Source of the DNA: Fibrella aestuarina BUZ 2 | Lineage (GTDB): Bacteria > Bacteroidota > Bacteroidia > Cytophagales > Spirosomataceae | Reading direction: 5' to 3' | DNA length: 64,000 nucleotides | Assembly: GCF_000331105.1 (NCBI RefSeq) | Contig: NC_020054.1 | Location: 6,275,815-6,339,814 of the forward strand | Shown here: positions 24,651 to 34,103 of the stretch, piece by piece | Numbering within the stretch: position 1 is the stretch's first letter | Layout of the letters: each line of letters begins with the position of its first letter | Notes under the pieces: model-generated | Databases searched by the model: none | What the model was told of the DNA's origin: nothing | Seen by the model: only the letters and a program-made list of their open reading frames with translations | Made by a program: the position numbers and the translations under genes

Positions 24651-25823
24651 TTACGCTAGGGCGGGTTGGGCTGGTTTGGCCGGGCGCATTTTCCAGGCTA
24701 AGGCGCCCCAGGCTAGCGCCAGCGTACCGATGCCGTACCCAAACAGCGTCCGTAGTTCGGGGGTGATGGTGGAAAGGGGTGCGTTCAGGAAGTAGAGTTT
24801 GCGGAATGCCGACAGGTAATGTGTAAGCGGAATAGCCTGCGCCAGATGCTGCACAAAGGCGGGCATCTGGCTGGCGGGCCATGAATAGCCGCTGATGATG
24901 AACGCCGGGGTGGCTAAAATCATCAGGATTTCGGTAGCCCGAAGCTGATTGGGTACGAGCAGACTAACCAGCACGCCCAGCCCTGTGAGGGCCAATGTAA
25001 ACGCGGCCACGAGTGTCAGTAGTGCGGGCAGCGACCCGATGGCCGGTAACCGGAACAGCGGGAACAAGAAGCCCAGCACAAAGGCCCATACGCCCGCGCC
25101 CATCAGCCAGTAGGGTAGCGTTTTGGTCAGCAGCACCACACCCGAGCGGTTTGTCTGTTCGGTCAACTGGTCAAACGTGTGTTCGTCGAATTCTTTACTA
25201 AACGCCAGCGCCAACACCAGCAAAAACACCTGTTGTACGATCCCTCCCGTCACGCCCGGCAGCATGTAGTAGCCGTAGTTGCCCGCCGCGTTGAAATAGC
25301 GTGTATTGTTGATACTGAACGCCTGAAACTGGTTACGGGCTTCCACGGCCGGAACGCCCCGTTTCAGCAGCCCCTCTACCTCGATACCGGCGTTGACCGT
25401 ACCAAGCGTAGTCTGAACGGCTCGCGATACAAAATTGGCCGTCAGGATGTTGGCCATATTCAGGTCGACTTCGATTTCGGGTGTGCGGCGTTGCTGAATA
25501 GCCCCTTCGAAATCCTGGGGAATCGTCACGATCGCCTCATAGTCGCCCGTGGCAAAGGCGCGGCGCGCGGCGGTTTCATCGGTGAAGACCTTGCGAATAC
25601 CCACGGTGGGGTTATCGGCGAGTGCGTCGATCACCTTGCCACTGAGCGGTGTACCGTTCAGATCGACCACGGCGATGGGCAGGTTGGTGACCGTTGCGTT
25701 GGTATAGGTGTAGCCTACCAGCAGCCCGAACACGACGGGACCACCCAGGAAAACCGCCATCGCCACGCTATTACGGCTGAACTGGCGAAACTCGCGGAGC
25801 AGGAGCTTGACAAACGTTTTCAT
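24651..25823 (-). CDS. ABC-2 type transporter permease
   Basis: The 390-residue permease has an N-terminal helix near residues 20-40 (VAMAVFLGGPVVFGLLVGY). A large extracytoplasmic domain (about 45-165) has PIAVVDLNGTPLSGKVIDAL and IVTIPQDFEGAI. Five helices follow, and the C-terminal region ends with ILATPAFIISGYSWP and an amphipathic LAQAIPLTHYL. This is the YhiI/YbhR-like class that works with HlyD adaptors and TolC. It is the last gene of the TetR-TolC-HlyD-permease set. No ATPase gene lies in or beside the operon in this window. Confidence 0.88.
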   Translation of the reverse strand: MKTFVKLLLREFRQFSRNSVAMAVFLGGPVVFGLLVGYTYTNATVTNLPIAVVDLNGTPLSGKVIDALADNPTVGIRKVFTDETAARRAFATGDYEAIVTIPQDFEGAIQQRRTPEIEVDLNMANILTANFVSRAVQTTLGTVNAGIEVEGLLKRGVPAVEARNQFQAFSINNTRYFNAAGNYGYYMLPGVTGGIVQQVFLLVLALAFSKEFDEHTFDQLTEQTNRSGVVLLTKTLPYWLMGAGVWAFVLGFLFPLFRLPAIGSLPALLTLVAAFTLALTGLGVLVSLLVPNQLRATEILMILATPAFIISGYSWPASQMPAFVQHLAQAIPLTHYLSAFRKLYFLNAPLSTITPELRTLFGYGIGTLALAWGALAWKMRPAKPAQPALA

Positions 25824-25866
25824 ACAAAACAGGGAAAGAGTGGATAATCGACTACAGGCACGCCCG

Positions 25867-26832
25867 TTAGTTGCGGGGCAGCAACACGGTCTGGTTGGCC
25901 AGTAGCTTCGTTTGCGCGGCGGAGTCGGTGGGTAGCAGTTTCAGTTCATACGTGGCCTCGCCCAGTTCATAGCTGGGGTAGCTGCTCGTGCGGGAGGCGT
26001 AGCTATTCAATTCCTTGATGGTGAGCAGGCGGGCCGGTACGGTCTGGTCGGTGTAGGGCAGCTTCACGGTATATTGTTGCCCCTTGGCGAACGTACCCAC
26101 CTCTTTTTCGCTCACCGTAAAGCGCAGGTACGTCCGGCTATTGTCGTAGCCTGACAGCACCGCGTAGCCCGCCGGGGCCAGTTCGCCTTCGTGCACGCTG
26201 ATGGTCTCGATGGTCATGGTTTGTGGCGCCACAATCACTTTCTCCCGAATAGCCGCCTGCACCTCTTTCAGTGCCCCTTCAGCCCGTAGCATGTCGCCGT
26301 AAGCCATGCGGATGCGCTCCGCCCGAACAGCCCCGTCGACCTCGTCGCGTTTGGCCTGGGTGCCCGTCAGTTGCGCTTTAGCCGACTGGTATTTGGTTTG
26401 CATTTCGTCGAATTGTTGGGCCGAAATCAGGGAATCACGGTACATATTCCGCACCCGGTTGAAGCTCTTCTCGGCCAGATCAGCCTGCTCGCGGGCAGCC
26501 AGCAGGGCGGCATCGGCCTGCCTCCGTTCGTTGGTGGTCGCGCCACGCAGGGCCATCTGGTACTGCGCCTGCGCCGACGTAAAGGCACCCCGTGCCTGCA
26601 ACAGTTTGGCCTCGGCTTCAGGTACGTCAATCCGGGCCAGCGGTTGTCCTTTTTGGACGACATCGCCTTCCTTAACAAGCAGTTGCGTGATGCGGCCCGT
26701 CACCTTGGCGGTCACGCTGACAGTCTCTTTTTTTACTTTCCCCTCCAGCGCGGTGTTAAGGGGTTGGTCGTGCTGGCAGCTAGCCAGCACGAGGGTGCCC
26801 AGAGCCAGCAGGGATAAACGATTGGTTTTCAT
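25867..26832 (-). CDS. HlyD-family periplasmic adaptor lipoprotein
   Basis: The 321-residue product has a lipobox (LGTLVLASC, Cys 19). A biotinyl-lipoyl-like domain follows (VTAKVTGRITQLLVKEGDVVQKGQPLARID), interrupted by a long alpha-helical hairpin of about 75-185 (LLQARGAFTSAQ and AQLTGTQAKRD). The second lipoyl half carries VSVHEGELAPAGYAVLSGY-type blocks, and a C-terminal beta domain ends the protein. It should bridge the inner-membrane permease and TolC. The 43-base gap to the permease gene supports one operon. Confidence 0.88.
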   Translation of the reverse strand: MKTNRLSLLALGTLVLASCQHDQPLNTALEGKVKKETVSVTAKVTGRITQLLVKEGDVVQKGQPLARIDVPEAEAKLLQARGAFTSAQAQYQMALRGATTNERRQADAALLAAREQADLAEKSFNRVRNMYRDSLISAQQFDEMQTKYQSAKAQLTGTQAKRDEVDGAVRAERIRMAYGDMLRAEGALKEVQAAIREKVIVAPQTMTIETISVHEGELAPAGYAVLSGYDNSRTYLRFTVSEKEVGTFAKGQQYTVKLPYTDQTVPARLLTIKELNSYASRTSSYPSYELGEATYELKLLPTDSAAQTKLLANQTVLLPRN

Positions 26833-26927
26833 TGCAAAAAAGTGGTTTGATTTCTCTGTCCGCTGTCCTCCGTTGCTTCACCCAGGTACGTTGCTTGGCA
26901 AACGCACGACAGCCCTGTTCAACTGTT

Positions 26928-28268
26928 TTATTGAATGTCCGCTACCGTGAGCGTGCCGGTAGCTTCTAGCTGGGCCAACTGAGCAGCGCGTTGACTGGCG
27001 ATGGCCTGCGCATTCTCGAGTTCGGCTTTCTGGAAGTCGGTTTCGGCTTCGAGGCGTTCGGTGATCCGAATCAGCCCTTGTTCATACTGTTTGGCGGCAA
27101 TGTCGAGGGCTTTGCGGGCCAGGGCTACCTTTTGCTGAGCCACGTTGGCCAGTTGGTTGGCGGTAGCCAGTTCCGAACGGCTTTTTTGCCAGTTCAGCGT
27201 CAGCAGGTCACGGGTCTGGGCCATCGTGTTTTCGGCAATAATCAGGTCCTGCTGGGCGGTACGGCGCTCCGTGCGCGAGGCAAACTTGTCGAAGAGGGTC
27301 CAGCGGACGCCCACGCCGACGTACCAGTAAGGCTCGATGGCCGACAGGTCCTTGCGGTACAGTTCGTTTTTCCCGAACGCATAGACCTGCGGCAGGTAAC
27401 CGGCCACGGTGGCTTTTTGCCGGTAGCGGGTCGCCTCCTGTGCCAGCGCCAGCGACTTCAGTTCTGGCCGGTTCTCGACCGACGTCAGCAGCGTATCAGC
27501 GACCAGGCGAGTCAGTTCTGGGCGAATGCCCGCCAGCTGATCGGCCGGGGTGCCCGTCAGTTGGGTCAGTCGGGCCAGCGCCAGTTGGCGTTTACCGTTC
27601 AGATCGACCCGGCGGGCCTGCAAATCCTGCACGGCCAGATCTACTTTACTGCGGTCGTAGGGCGTCGCCAGCCCTTCTTTCACGGCCTTGTTGATAAAGC
27701 GCACCTGTTCGGCCAGGCGTTTGTCGGCGTCGTCGAGTACCTGCTCCGAGCGGGCCACCAGGGCCAGTTGATCGTACGCAAGCGACACGTCGCGGATGAT
27801 GGCCATCCGTTCTTTATCGGCCATGGCGCCCACCGCCTGCTGCTTGAAGGTCAACGCTTTGTTGAGCGTCGGAATTTTGGTACCCGAAAACAAGAGCATG
27901 TTGGCCTGAACGGTCGCTTTCAGGATGTTCTGAGGCTGTAGCTGCTGACTGAATTCATAGGGGCCGCTATAAATTTCTTTCGGCAGAGGCTGGTACGGCA
28001 GGCGTGGCACCGTAATGCTGATGTCACGGTCGAGGTGCGTGTAGGTCGGGTTGACCGTCACTTCGGGCAGGTACTGATTGGTGAGGGCCTGTTTTTCCAG
28101 CTGGACTTTCCGCTGCTCGGCCTGGTTGTTGGCCAGCGCGTAGCTTTTGGTCAGCGCCTGTTCGATCAGCACCTGCCGGGTTGGCGGTACCGACTGAGCC
28201 TGACCGATAGTGGCCGAAGCTATAGTCAACAGGCCAGTAAGAAGGACGGAAGCAAGTTGTATATCCAT
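26928..28268 (-). CDS. TolC-family outer-membrane efflux protein
   Basis: The 446-residue protein has a signal peptide (LLTGLLTIASATIGQAQ) and the two long helix-rich repeats of TolC. Paired heptad-like stretches include AYDQLALVARSEQVLDDADKRL and NWQKSRSELATANQLANVAQQ. The barrel strands have NQYLPEVTVNPTY and GYLPQVYAFGKNELY. This would form the outer-membrane channel for the efflux pump. The next gene in the operon is the HlyD adaptor after a 95-base gap. Confidence 0.9.
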   Translation of the reverse strand: MDIQLASVLLTGLLTIASATIGQAQSVPPTRQVLIEQALTKSYALANNQAEQRKVQLEKQALTNQYLPEVTVNPTYTHLDRDISITVPRLPYQPLPKEIYSGPYEFSQQLQPQNILKATVQANMLLFSGTKIPTLNKALTFKQQAVGAMADKERMAIIRDVSLAYDQLALVARSEQVLDDADKRLAEQVRFINKAVKEGLATPYDRSKVDLAVQDLQARRVDLNGKRQLALARLTQLTGTPADQLAGIRPELTRLVADTLLTSVENRPELKSLALAQEATRYRQKATVAGYLPQVYAFGKNELYRKDLSAIEPYWYVGVGVRWTLFDKFASRTERRTAQQDLIIAENTMAQTRDLLTLNWQKSRSELATANQLANVAQQKVALARKALDIAAKQYEQGLIRITERLEAETDFQKAELENAQAIASQRAAQLAQLEATGTLTVADIQ

Positions 28269-28325
28269 TTTACTAATTACACTTTTTATGTTTTTTCAGT
28301 TTCCATTGAAGCAAAAAAATATGCG

Positions 28326-28970
28326 CTACTCCCGATAGAATTTTTCGGTTAGAATGCCACGCAGCAGAATGCTCATCACCTGATCGATGCGCTCCTGCGA
28401 CAGGCTCGGGATGTGGCGGGTCATCTCGGCCGGAAACTGCTCCAGAAAATCGGCGTCGGTCAATTGCTGCACCGTGCTGATAAACATCATAATGGCCAAT
28501 TGCCGGGAGGTATCGTCGCGGATATAGCCCACGCGCACGCCTTCATCCACAAGTTGAGTCAGGTAGCGCAGCTGCATATCCCGCCTAAACGCGTTGATTC
28601 GGCCGTAAGCCGCTGGTTCTGTACGTTTTAAATCGGCAAAAAAGTCTTTCGTAACGCTTGAAAAGCTGGTTCCGATGTGTTGCAAGTATGTATTCAACTT
28701 TTGCCGAAGCGACAGGTCGGGGTCGTTGACGATTTCGTCGGCCCGCTGCTGAAACTGCCGGGCAAAGCGATCAATACCGGCCGTCAGGATCTCGGCTTTA
28801 CCACCGAAATGATTGTACACCGTTTTCTTGCTGATTCCCAGTTCACGCACGATGTCATCGACCGCCACCCGGCTGTAGCCATAGCGAAAAAACAAACTCA
28901 TCGCCGCATCGACGATGCGTTGGCCTGTATTCGACTCATCCGGGGTAGGTATGCTACCAGCTTGCTTCAT
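28326..28970 (-). CDS. TetR/AcrR-family repressor of the efflux operon
   Basis: The 214-residue protein has an N-terminal HTH (about 15-62) with IVDAAMSLFFRYGYSRVAVDD and the recognition helix GISKKTVYNHFGGKAEIL. The rest is an all-helical ligand domain with no family-specific motif recognised. It is the first gene of the efflux operon, so it probably represses its own promoter when no drug is bound. A TACCTTTG octamer lies 35 bases upstream. The ligand is unknown. Confidence 0.9.
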   Translation of the reverse strand: MKQAGSIPTPDESNTGQRIVDAAMSLFFRYGYSRVAVDDIVRELGISKKTVYNHFGGKAEILTAGIDRFARQFQQRADEIVNDPDLSLRQKLNTYLQHIGTSFSSVTKDFFADLKRTEPAAYGRINAFRRDMQLRYLTQLVDEGVRVGYIRDDTSRQLAIMMFISTVQQLTDADFLEQFPAEMTRHIPSLSQERIDQVMSILLRGILTEKFYRE

Positions 28971-29004
28971 AGAAACCGAAAAATACTTTTTCGTATAAAC
29001 AGTA

Positions 29005-29012
29005 CAAAGGTA
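29005..29012 (-). promoter_or_regulatory. Candidate -7 element TACCTTTG of the TetR efflux operon
   Basis: Read on the minus strand this is TACCTTTG, about 35 bases upstream of the regulator start. No TTG is visible at the expected -33 distance on that strand. A short aagcttaa-like palindrome next to it (29014-29020) could be part of an operator. Confidence 0.45.
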
Positions 29013-29071
29013 TAAGCTTAACCATCATCCCGCACTCCTCGTTCAAAAAAAGTGAATCTGTTTTTCTCTCG

Positions 29072-30739
29072 TTACGCAAGCTGCGTCAGCACGTGGCTGG
29101 CGGCGAGTATACCCTGGTGGAAGGCCTCTTCAAAAATAGACACGCCGCTGAGGTCTGAGTGTGCCATGACGATGCCGCCGGTAATGGGTTGGCGCAGTTG
29201 GGTGCGGGTGGCTCCCCAGATATAGCCGGGCGTGGGCGACACCATGCCGTGGCCCCATACCCAGACGTCGGCCTGTTGCACCTGCGCCCGCAAGCCGGGG
29301 TGAGCCGTTTCCAGTTCGTCCAGCAATTGCGACAGCCAGACTTCGCGGGCTGTTTCGTAAGCCAGCCGTCGGGCTACGGCCGGTTCGGCGTGGCAGAGCG
29401 GGCGATAGCAGGTCAGGACCCGTTGCGGGTCGTCGGTCAGGTGCTGGTGATTGGCGACAATATACCCCACCGAATCGGCGCCATAGAGTACATTGTCCCA
29501 GCACAGCGGCATACCTTTCGCTTGCGCCAGATCAGTAACCGTCAGGTTGGCTACCAGCCAGGGTGCGTAGTGGATCGCCGAGGCCAGCTTGGCCCGGTCG
29601 GGGTCGAGTTGGGCCAGGAGCCGCACCGCCACAAATTGCGGAATGGCCAAGATAACCTGCCGGGCCAACACGCGGGCCGTGGTATGTTGGCGGGTATCGT
29701 ACACTAACGCCTCGAAACCCGCCTGGGTACGTTGGAGCGCGTAAACGAGCGCCTGTGACTGGATAGGCGACGCGCCCTGCTGCCGCAATTGATCGGCCAG
29801 AAAGCCATTGCCTTCGGGCCAGGTTAGTACCGCCGAGCTGTTCGCATTGGCGGCTTGCCCCCGCCGGGCCGCGAAGTAGTGCAGTCCCGCCCAGGCCGAG
29901 GTTTGTTCGGGTAGGCTGCCGTAATCGTCTTTGCAGCAATAGGCCAGATACCAGCGCAGGTATGTCGACGTGAACCCCTGTTGATCCAGGTACGTAGCGA
30001 ATGAGATCGCATCGAGTTGCCGATAGGCCGGGTCGGCCGAGGAGCGATCGAGGGGGATGGCGAAGGCGGGGTTTCCATCGGTACCGATGGCCTTTTTCAA
30101 CGTATCGATCAGGGCAAAAAAACGGGCGATCTGTGCTTTGTCGGCCTCGGCGATGCCTTCGCTGGGCACCAGCCCTTCCTGCCAGCGCCCGTGCAGAAAG
30201 AGGCGCTCTTCAGGGTCATGGCAGAGCGCGTAGTCGTCGTAAATGGGTAGGTCCCGATCAAAGCCGGTGATGAGTCGGCTCTCGGTCAGGAAATCGATCA
30301 GTTCGTGGTCGGTGGGGTCGGCGATGGGCAGGTAGTGCGCTCCCCAGGGGTAGGCGGTGCTCGTGTTGCGCCCATGCGCCGCGTTGCCGCCCACCTGCTC
30401 TTCCAGTTCAAGCAGCAGCACGTCCCGCACGCCCTGCTTGTGCAGCCACCGCCGCGCCGATAACCCGGCGACGCCGCCCCCCACAATCAGCACGTCGGTT
30501 GTGCTGGTTTTCGTCGGCTGGGGAAACGCCATACCGTCGCGAAACCGATGGCCTGCCGCCTGATTGGGACCCAGCAACTGCCCCGGAATGGCCGCGTCGG
30601 AGCCGGTTATCCGCTCAAAAAACGACGTCAGCGGTCCACTCGCGGCGGGCTTTCCGCTCGGCTGGCAGCCCGCCGCGCCCGTTGCCAGTGCGGCAGCGCC
30701 AAGGGTCGTCTGGGCAATAAATTTGCGGCGTGTTGGCAT
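29072..30739 (-). CDS. FAD-dependent oxidoreductase, flavin amine oxidase-like, exported
   Basis: The 555-residue protein begins with a twin-arginine-like signal (MPTRRKFIAQTTLGAAAL) and a Cys at 25 within TGAAGC, so it may be a Tat-exported lipoprotein. The FAD Rossmann motif DVLIVGGGVAGLSARRWL spans about 82-99, and GNAAHGRN follows. Later blocks (AIPQFVAVRLLAQL and VMAHSDLSGVSIFEEAFHQGI) resemble the C-terminal FAD loop of amine oxidases. It is the last gene of the polyamine-type operon and starts 18 bases after the spermidine synthase stop. An oxidase acting on a polyamine is inferred from context. Confidence 0.75.
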   Translation of the reverse strand: MPTRRKFIAQTTLGAAALATGAAGCQPSGKPAASGPLTSFFERITGSDAAIPGQLLGPNQAAGHRFRDGMAFPQPTKTSTTDVLIVGGGVAGLSARRWLHKQGVRDVLLLELEEQVGGNAAHGRNTSTAYPWGAHYLPIADPTDHELIDFLTESRLITGFDRDLPIYDDYALCHDPEERLFLHGRWQEGLVPSEGIAEADKAQIARFFALIDTLKKAIGTDGNPAFAIPLDRSSADPAYRQLDAISFATYLDQQGFTSTYLRWYLAYCCKDDYGSLPEQTSAWAGLHYFAARRGQAANANSSAVLTWPEGNGFLADQLRQQGASPIQSQALVYALQRTQAGFEALVYDTRQHTTARVLARQVILAIPQFVAVRLLAQLDPDRAKLASAIHYAPWLVANLTVTDLAQAKGMPLCWDNVLYGADSVGYIVANHQHLTDDPQRVLTCYRPLCHAEPAVARRLAYETAREVWLSQLLDELETAHPGLRAQVQQADVWVWGHGMVSPTPGYIWGATRTQLRQPITGGIVMAHSDLSGVSIFEEAFHQGILAASHVLTQLA

Positions 30740-30757
30740 GAAACGGTGCGCAGTGAG

Positions 30758-32350
30758 TTACTGCCATTTACCCCAGTCTTCTTCAAAATAACGCACCAGC
30801 ACCTGGTTGTTCAGGCGGTTCACGTCGGTGGGGAGCTCGGCCATATCGGGCGGGAAATTACCCATTTCGCCGAGGGTCTGGGCGTTTACGTACCGCAAAC
30901 CCGCGGGCAACGTACCGGCAGCACGGGCAAAGGGCTCGTCAGGTACGTTACCCGTAGAGGGGTAGGCCAATACATAGCCCCATTCGCCGAACGACGGTAC
31001 GTAGGCGTGGTAGGGCTGGGTCTGAAAGCCCGCCGCCTGAAGCGTATGCACAATGCACCAGAACGAGCGTCGGCCCATAAACGGCGATGTTGACTGCACG
31101 ACCATACGGCCGCCGGGCCGCAGCAGCCGGGGCAGTTCGCGGTAGAAGGCCGTGCTGTAGAGCTTGCCCACGCTGTAGTTCGACGGGTCGGGGAAATCCA
31201 TCACGATCAGGTCGTAGCGGGTGGTGTCGGTACGTACCCAGTTATAGGCATCGGCATTCCAGACGCGCACTTTGGGGTGGTTCAGCGCATTGGCGTTGAG
31301 GGTCGTCAGCATGCTGTTTTGCCGAAACAGCCGCGTCATGGCGGGGTCAAGGTCCACCAGATCGATCTGGCGCAGGTGAGGGTAGCGCAGCAGTTCGCGC
31401 ACGGCCAGGCCATCGCCGCCGCCCAGCACCAGCACGCGGCTCGCCTGTGGCAAGTGGCGCATCGCCGGGTGCACAAGGGCTTCGTGATAGCGGTATTCGT
31501 CGACCGAACTGAATTGCAGGTTGCCGTTGAGGTACAGCCGCATTTCATGCGCGTTGCGGGTCAGCACCAGCCGTTGGTAGGGTGTGTTTTTACTGAAAAT
31601 AACGGTGTCGCGGAAGGTCGCCGTTTCGGCAAAAGTCACGATGCGGTCGGCCCCGATAAACGCGACCAGCAACGCCAGCGCGGCCAGCACCACCGCGGTG
31701 CCCATCGACCGGCGGTAAGGACGCGTTTCGGCAAACTGAGCCAGCAGGTACCCCGCCACACCCACGTTGAGCAACCCGAACAGCACCGACGAGCGCACCA
31801 GCCCCAGATAAGGCACTAGCACCAGCGGGAAGATAAGCGACGCCAGCAGCGCCCCGATGTAATCGAAGGTAAACACTTTGGAAACCAGCTCTTTGAACGA
31901 GAGTTGATCTTCCAGAATCCGCATCAGTAGCGGTATTTCCAGCCCAACCAGAATGCCCGTGAGGCCAACGAGGCTGTAGAGCATGAGCCGGAACGAGGCG
32001 ACGTATTCAAACAGTACAAAGAGCAGCGGGGCACTGAACCCACCGACCAGCCCCACCAGCAGCTCGACCCGGATAAACCAGCGCAGCAGATTACCCTCCA
32101 CGAACTTCGACAGCCACGAGCCGATGCCCATCGAGAACAGATAGACGCCGATGATGGTCGAAAACTGCGTTACCGAGTCGCCCAGCAGGTAGCTCGCCAA
32201 CGTACCCGCGATGAGCTCGTAGATGAGCCCACAGGTGGCAATGACAAACACCGCCAGCAGCAACAGCCACTGCCTCGGCGGGGCCAGCCGCCGCGCGGGC
32301 GGGGTTGTGCTGCGTTCACTCACGCCACTCGGCGGTGCCGGATCAACCAT
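30758..32350 (-). CDS. Membrane-anchored spermidine/spermine synthase-like protein
   Basis: The 530-residue protein has six to eight transmembrane helices in its first half (LLLLAVFVIATCGLIYELIAG and others). The spermidine synthase domain (about 285-500) has VLVLGGGDGLAVRELLRYP, the AdoMet-type acidic loop LVDLDPAM, and IVMDFPDPSNYSVGKLYS near the active site. This architecture is the membrane-bound type often found with DUF350 and DUF4178 genes. The start at 32350 overlaps the DUF350 stop by 8 bases. Decarboxylated AdoMet from the operon's SpeD-like protein would be the propylamine donor if that enzyme is active. Confidence 0.85.
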   Translation of the reverse strand: MVDPAPPSGVSERSTTPPARRLAPPRQWLLLLAVFVIATCGLIYELIAGTLASYLLGDSVTQFSTIIGVYLFSMGIGSWLSKFVEGNLLRWFIRVELLVGLVGGFSAPLLFVLFEYVASFRLMLYSLVGLTGILVGLEIPLLMRILEDQLSFKELVSKVFTFDYIGALLASLIFPLVLVPYLGLVRSSVLFGLLNVGVAGYLLAQFAETRPYRRSMGTAVVLAALALLVAFIGADRIVTFAETATFRDTVIFSKNTPYQRLVLTRNAHEMRLYLNGNLQFSSVDEYRYHEALVHPAMRHLPQASRVLVLGGGDGLAVRELLRYPHLRQIDLVDLDPAMTRLFRQNSMLTTLNANALNHPKVRVWNADAYNWVRTDTTRYDLIVMDFPDPSNYSVGKLYSTAFYRELPRLLRPGGRMVVQSTSPFMGRRSFWCIVHTLQAAGFQTQPYHAYVPSFGEWGYVLAYPSTGNVPDEPFARAAGTLPAGLRYVNAQTLGEMGNFPPDMAELPTDVNRLNNQVLVRYFEEDWGKWQ

Positions 32351-32558
32351 GCGAGGCGAAACCAATGATGATCGCTACGGCCAGCATGAACCCGGCCGCC
32401 ATAATCGCCAGGGCCATATTCTGCTCGTCGACAATCTTTTTCCACAGATTTTCGGGCGCAATCTTTTCGATCACCACAAAGGCAATCACCAGAATGATGA
32501 TACCCAGCAGTGAGTACACCACCGAGGCAACAAGGGCTTTCAGGTTCAGGTAATCCAT
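32343..32558 (-). CDS. DUF350 membrane protein
   Basis: The 71-residue product has two transmembrane helices (ALVASVVYSLLGIIILVIAFVVI and MALAIMAAGFMLAVAIIIGFA) joined by a short loop with EKIAPENLWKKIVDEQN. This is the DUF350 pattern. Its role is unknown; DUF350 proteins repeatedly accompany membrane spermidine synthases. It overlaps the downstream synthase gene by 8 bases. Confidence 0.85.
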   Translation of the reverse strand: MDYLNLKALVASVVYSLLGIIILVIAFVVIEKIAPENLWKKIVDEQNMALAIMAAGFMLAVAIIIGFASHG

Positions 32559-32569
32559 GAGACGATTGG

Positions 32570-32758
32570 TTATTTATGGTAAAACGATGTGCGGCCGCGA
32601 TACCCCCGGCGCCCCGACGATGACGACGTTTCTTCTTTGTCGTCGCCAAGCAGGCGGGTGCCGGTCAGTTCGGCCCAGGCGAAGACACCCAGCCCCAGCA
32701 GGACAAAAAACGGGTACAGGCCGTAGTGCCGATACAAGGTTTTCAGGCGGTTAATCAT
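32570..32758 (-). CDS. Small single-pass membrane protein of the polyamine operon
   Basis: The product is about 62 residues if translation starts at ATG 32758 (overlap ATGATTAA with the DUF4178 stop); ATG 32767 is an alternative. It has one hydrophobic helix (YPFFVLLGLGVFAWAEL) and a polar tail with SSSSGRRGYRGR. No family is recognised. The overlap with its neighbour and the 11-base gap to DUF350 argue that it is a real operon member. Confidence 0.65.
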   Translation of the reverse strand: MINRLKTLYRHYGLYPFFVLLGLGVFAWAELTGTRLLGDDKEETSSSSGRRGYRGRTSFYHK

Positions 32759-34103
32759 TTGACGCATTGGGGTTATAATCGCTTTGGGCCCAGCGGTCGC
32801 GTTCAAACCAGCGGCCGCGCGCAAACAGATACAGGGGGTAAAGGCCGCTCAGCAGCAGCCAGACCAGCACGTTCGAGAAGGGCGCCGGGCCCGCCGTGAC
32901 GTGCACATCCAGCGACAGGTTGCCCTCGTCGGTATAGGGCTTAATGGTCAGGAAGTAGCGGCCACTCGGGATGCGCGACAGCGAGGCGTCATCGGCTTTG
33001 TCGCCCTCACTCCAGGCCTCGCCCCCATCGACGCCCTGGTAATACTCCACAGCTTTGGTAAACGAATAGGTTTTACCCGTTTTCTGGTTGATTAGCTCGG
33101 CCTCAAACTCAGCCCAGTGGTTGTTGAGGTCGGTCACGTATTCCACGCCCACATGAGCCGGACCGTTGATCTGAAACGCGTTTGACCGGACCGTGGGGCG
33201 CCCTTCGGTGGTGGCGGTATCTTTCGCCACCGAAAAATGCTGGTTCAGCACCTGCGCCGGATGCGGATTGAGCATCGCCAGAAACAGGTGCAGCACCAGC
33301 GCCCCCACCGCCCCCAGCGACCAGATCCGGATCGTCGGAAGCCAACGCTCGTCGGTGGGGTTGGGCTGAATCGCGCCGACGCCGTAGTGCGGGCGCAGTG
33401 TTTTTGCGTCCAGGTCAAAGCCTTTTTCCAACTCGTCGGCCTCTACATACCGAGCTTCGTACCAATCGACTGTGTCGCCAACCGTTTCGGCAATGAGCAT
33501 CGTTGGCGGCTGAATGTATTCGTAAATGGTCAACTGCGCTTCGTCGAGCAGGTTATAATCGAACTCGCCAACTACACTGACGAGTTCGATCTGGTAGCTG
33601 TTGAAGAGCGTATACCGCCGGTTGTCGGTTCGGTCATGGACGTAGGCCCCGGCGTGAGCAGCCTGTTTGCCAAACTCAAACATGGCGTGGTGGCTCGTGT
33701 ATGCTACAAGCGTATGGGTGGTTGGCTCGCTCCACATCCAATGATCGTGATACTCCGACAGAGTTCGGTACGTGCCGTCGTTGAGCAGCAGGTAGTACTC
33801 GCGCCAGTCGTACAGGGTACCGGCTTCGCGTTTGACCACGTACCCAACCAGCCGGACCCACAGGCTAAACAGGTAGCCTTCGGTACCCAGAGCGATGGCC
33901 GGTTGGCTGGTCGTTTTGTCGAACTGACGAAGAATCTGGGGCGGATCATCGTTTTCGTACTTGAAATACGTCTGGCAGTTGGGGCAACCGTAGTAGTAGC
34001 TGCCCGTTACGTCGTAATAGGTGATGGTCGTCTGGCAGCGGGGGCAATCGAGCGTGGCCGACGGTTGCGGCGTCAGGGCAGGCTCGCGTTCGGAATCGGT
34101 CAT
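32751..34103 (-). CDS. DUF4178 domain protein with zinc ribbon
   Basis: The 450-residue protein opens with a zinc-ribbon pattern (CPRC at about 20-23 and CPNC at about 40-43). DUF4178-type beta modules follow: YYLLLNDGTYRTLSEYHDHW near 108-127 and RRYTLFNSYQIELVSVVGEFDYN further on. Two transmembrane segments lie near 275-292 (LGAVGALVLHLFLAML) and 415-435 (LVWLLLSGLYPLYLFARG). It probably sits at the inner membrane and senses or scaffolds the polyamine enzymes. It overlaps the SpeD stop by 4 bp (ATGA) and the small membrane protein by 8 bp. Confidence 0.8.
   Translation of the reverse strand: MTDSEREPALTPQPSATLDCPRCQTTITYYDVTGSYYYGCPNCQTYFKYENDDPPQILRQFDKTTSQPAIALGTEGYLFSLWVRLVGYVVKREAGTLYDWREYYLLLNDGTYRTLSEYHDHWMWSEPTTHTLVAYTSHHAMFEFGKQAAHAGAYVHDRTDNRRYTLFNSYQIELVSVVGEFDYNLLDEAQLTIYEYIQPPTMLIAETVGDTVDWYEARYVEADELEKGFDLDAKTLRPHYGVGAIQPNPTDERWLPTIRIWSLGAVGALVLHLFLAMLNPHPAQVLNQHFSVAKDTATTEGRPTVRSNAFQINGPAHVGVEYVTDLNNHWAEFEAELINQKTGKTYSFTKAVEYYQGVDGGEAWSEGDKADDASLSRIPSGRYFLTIKPYTDEGNLSLDVHVTAGPAPFSNVLVWLLLSGLYPLYLFARGRWFERDRWAQSDYNPNASND

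Noticed and set aside
24604..24882. 92-codon minus-strand frame at the end of the efflux operon, considered as a missing ATPase fragment
   Set aside because: It has no Walker motifs and is an alternative frame of the permease end.
26991..27941. 316-codon plus-strand frame opposite the TolC gene
   Set aside because: The product is compositionally odd (Gly, Gln and Arg rich), and the TolC-family reading on the other strand is convincing.
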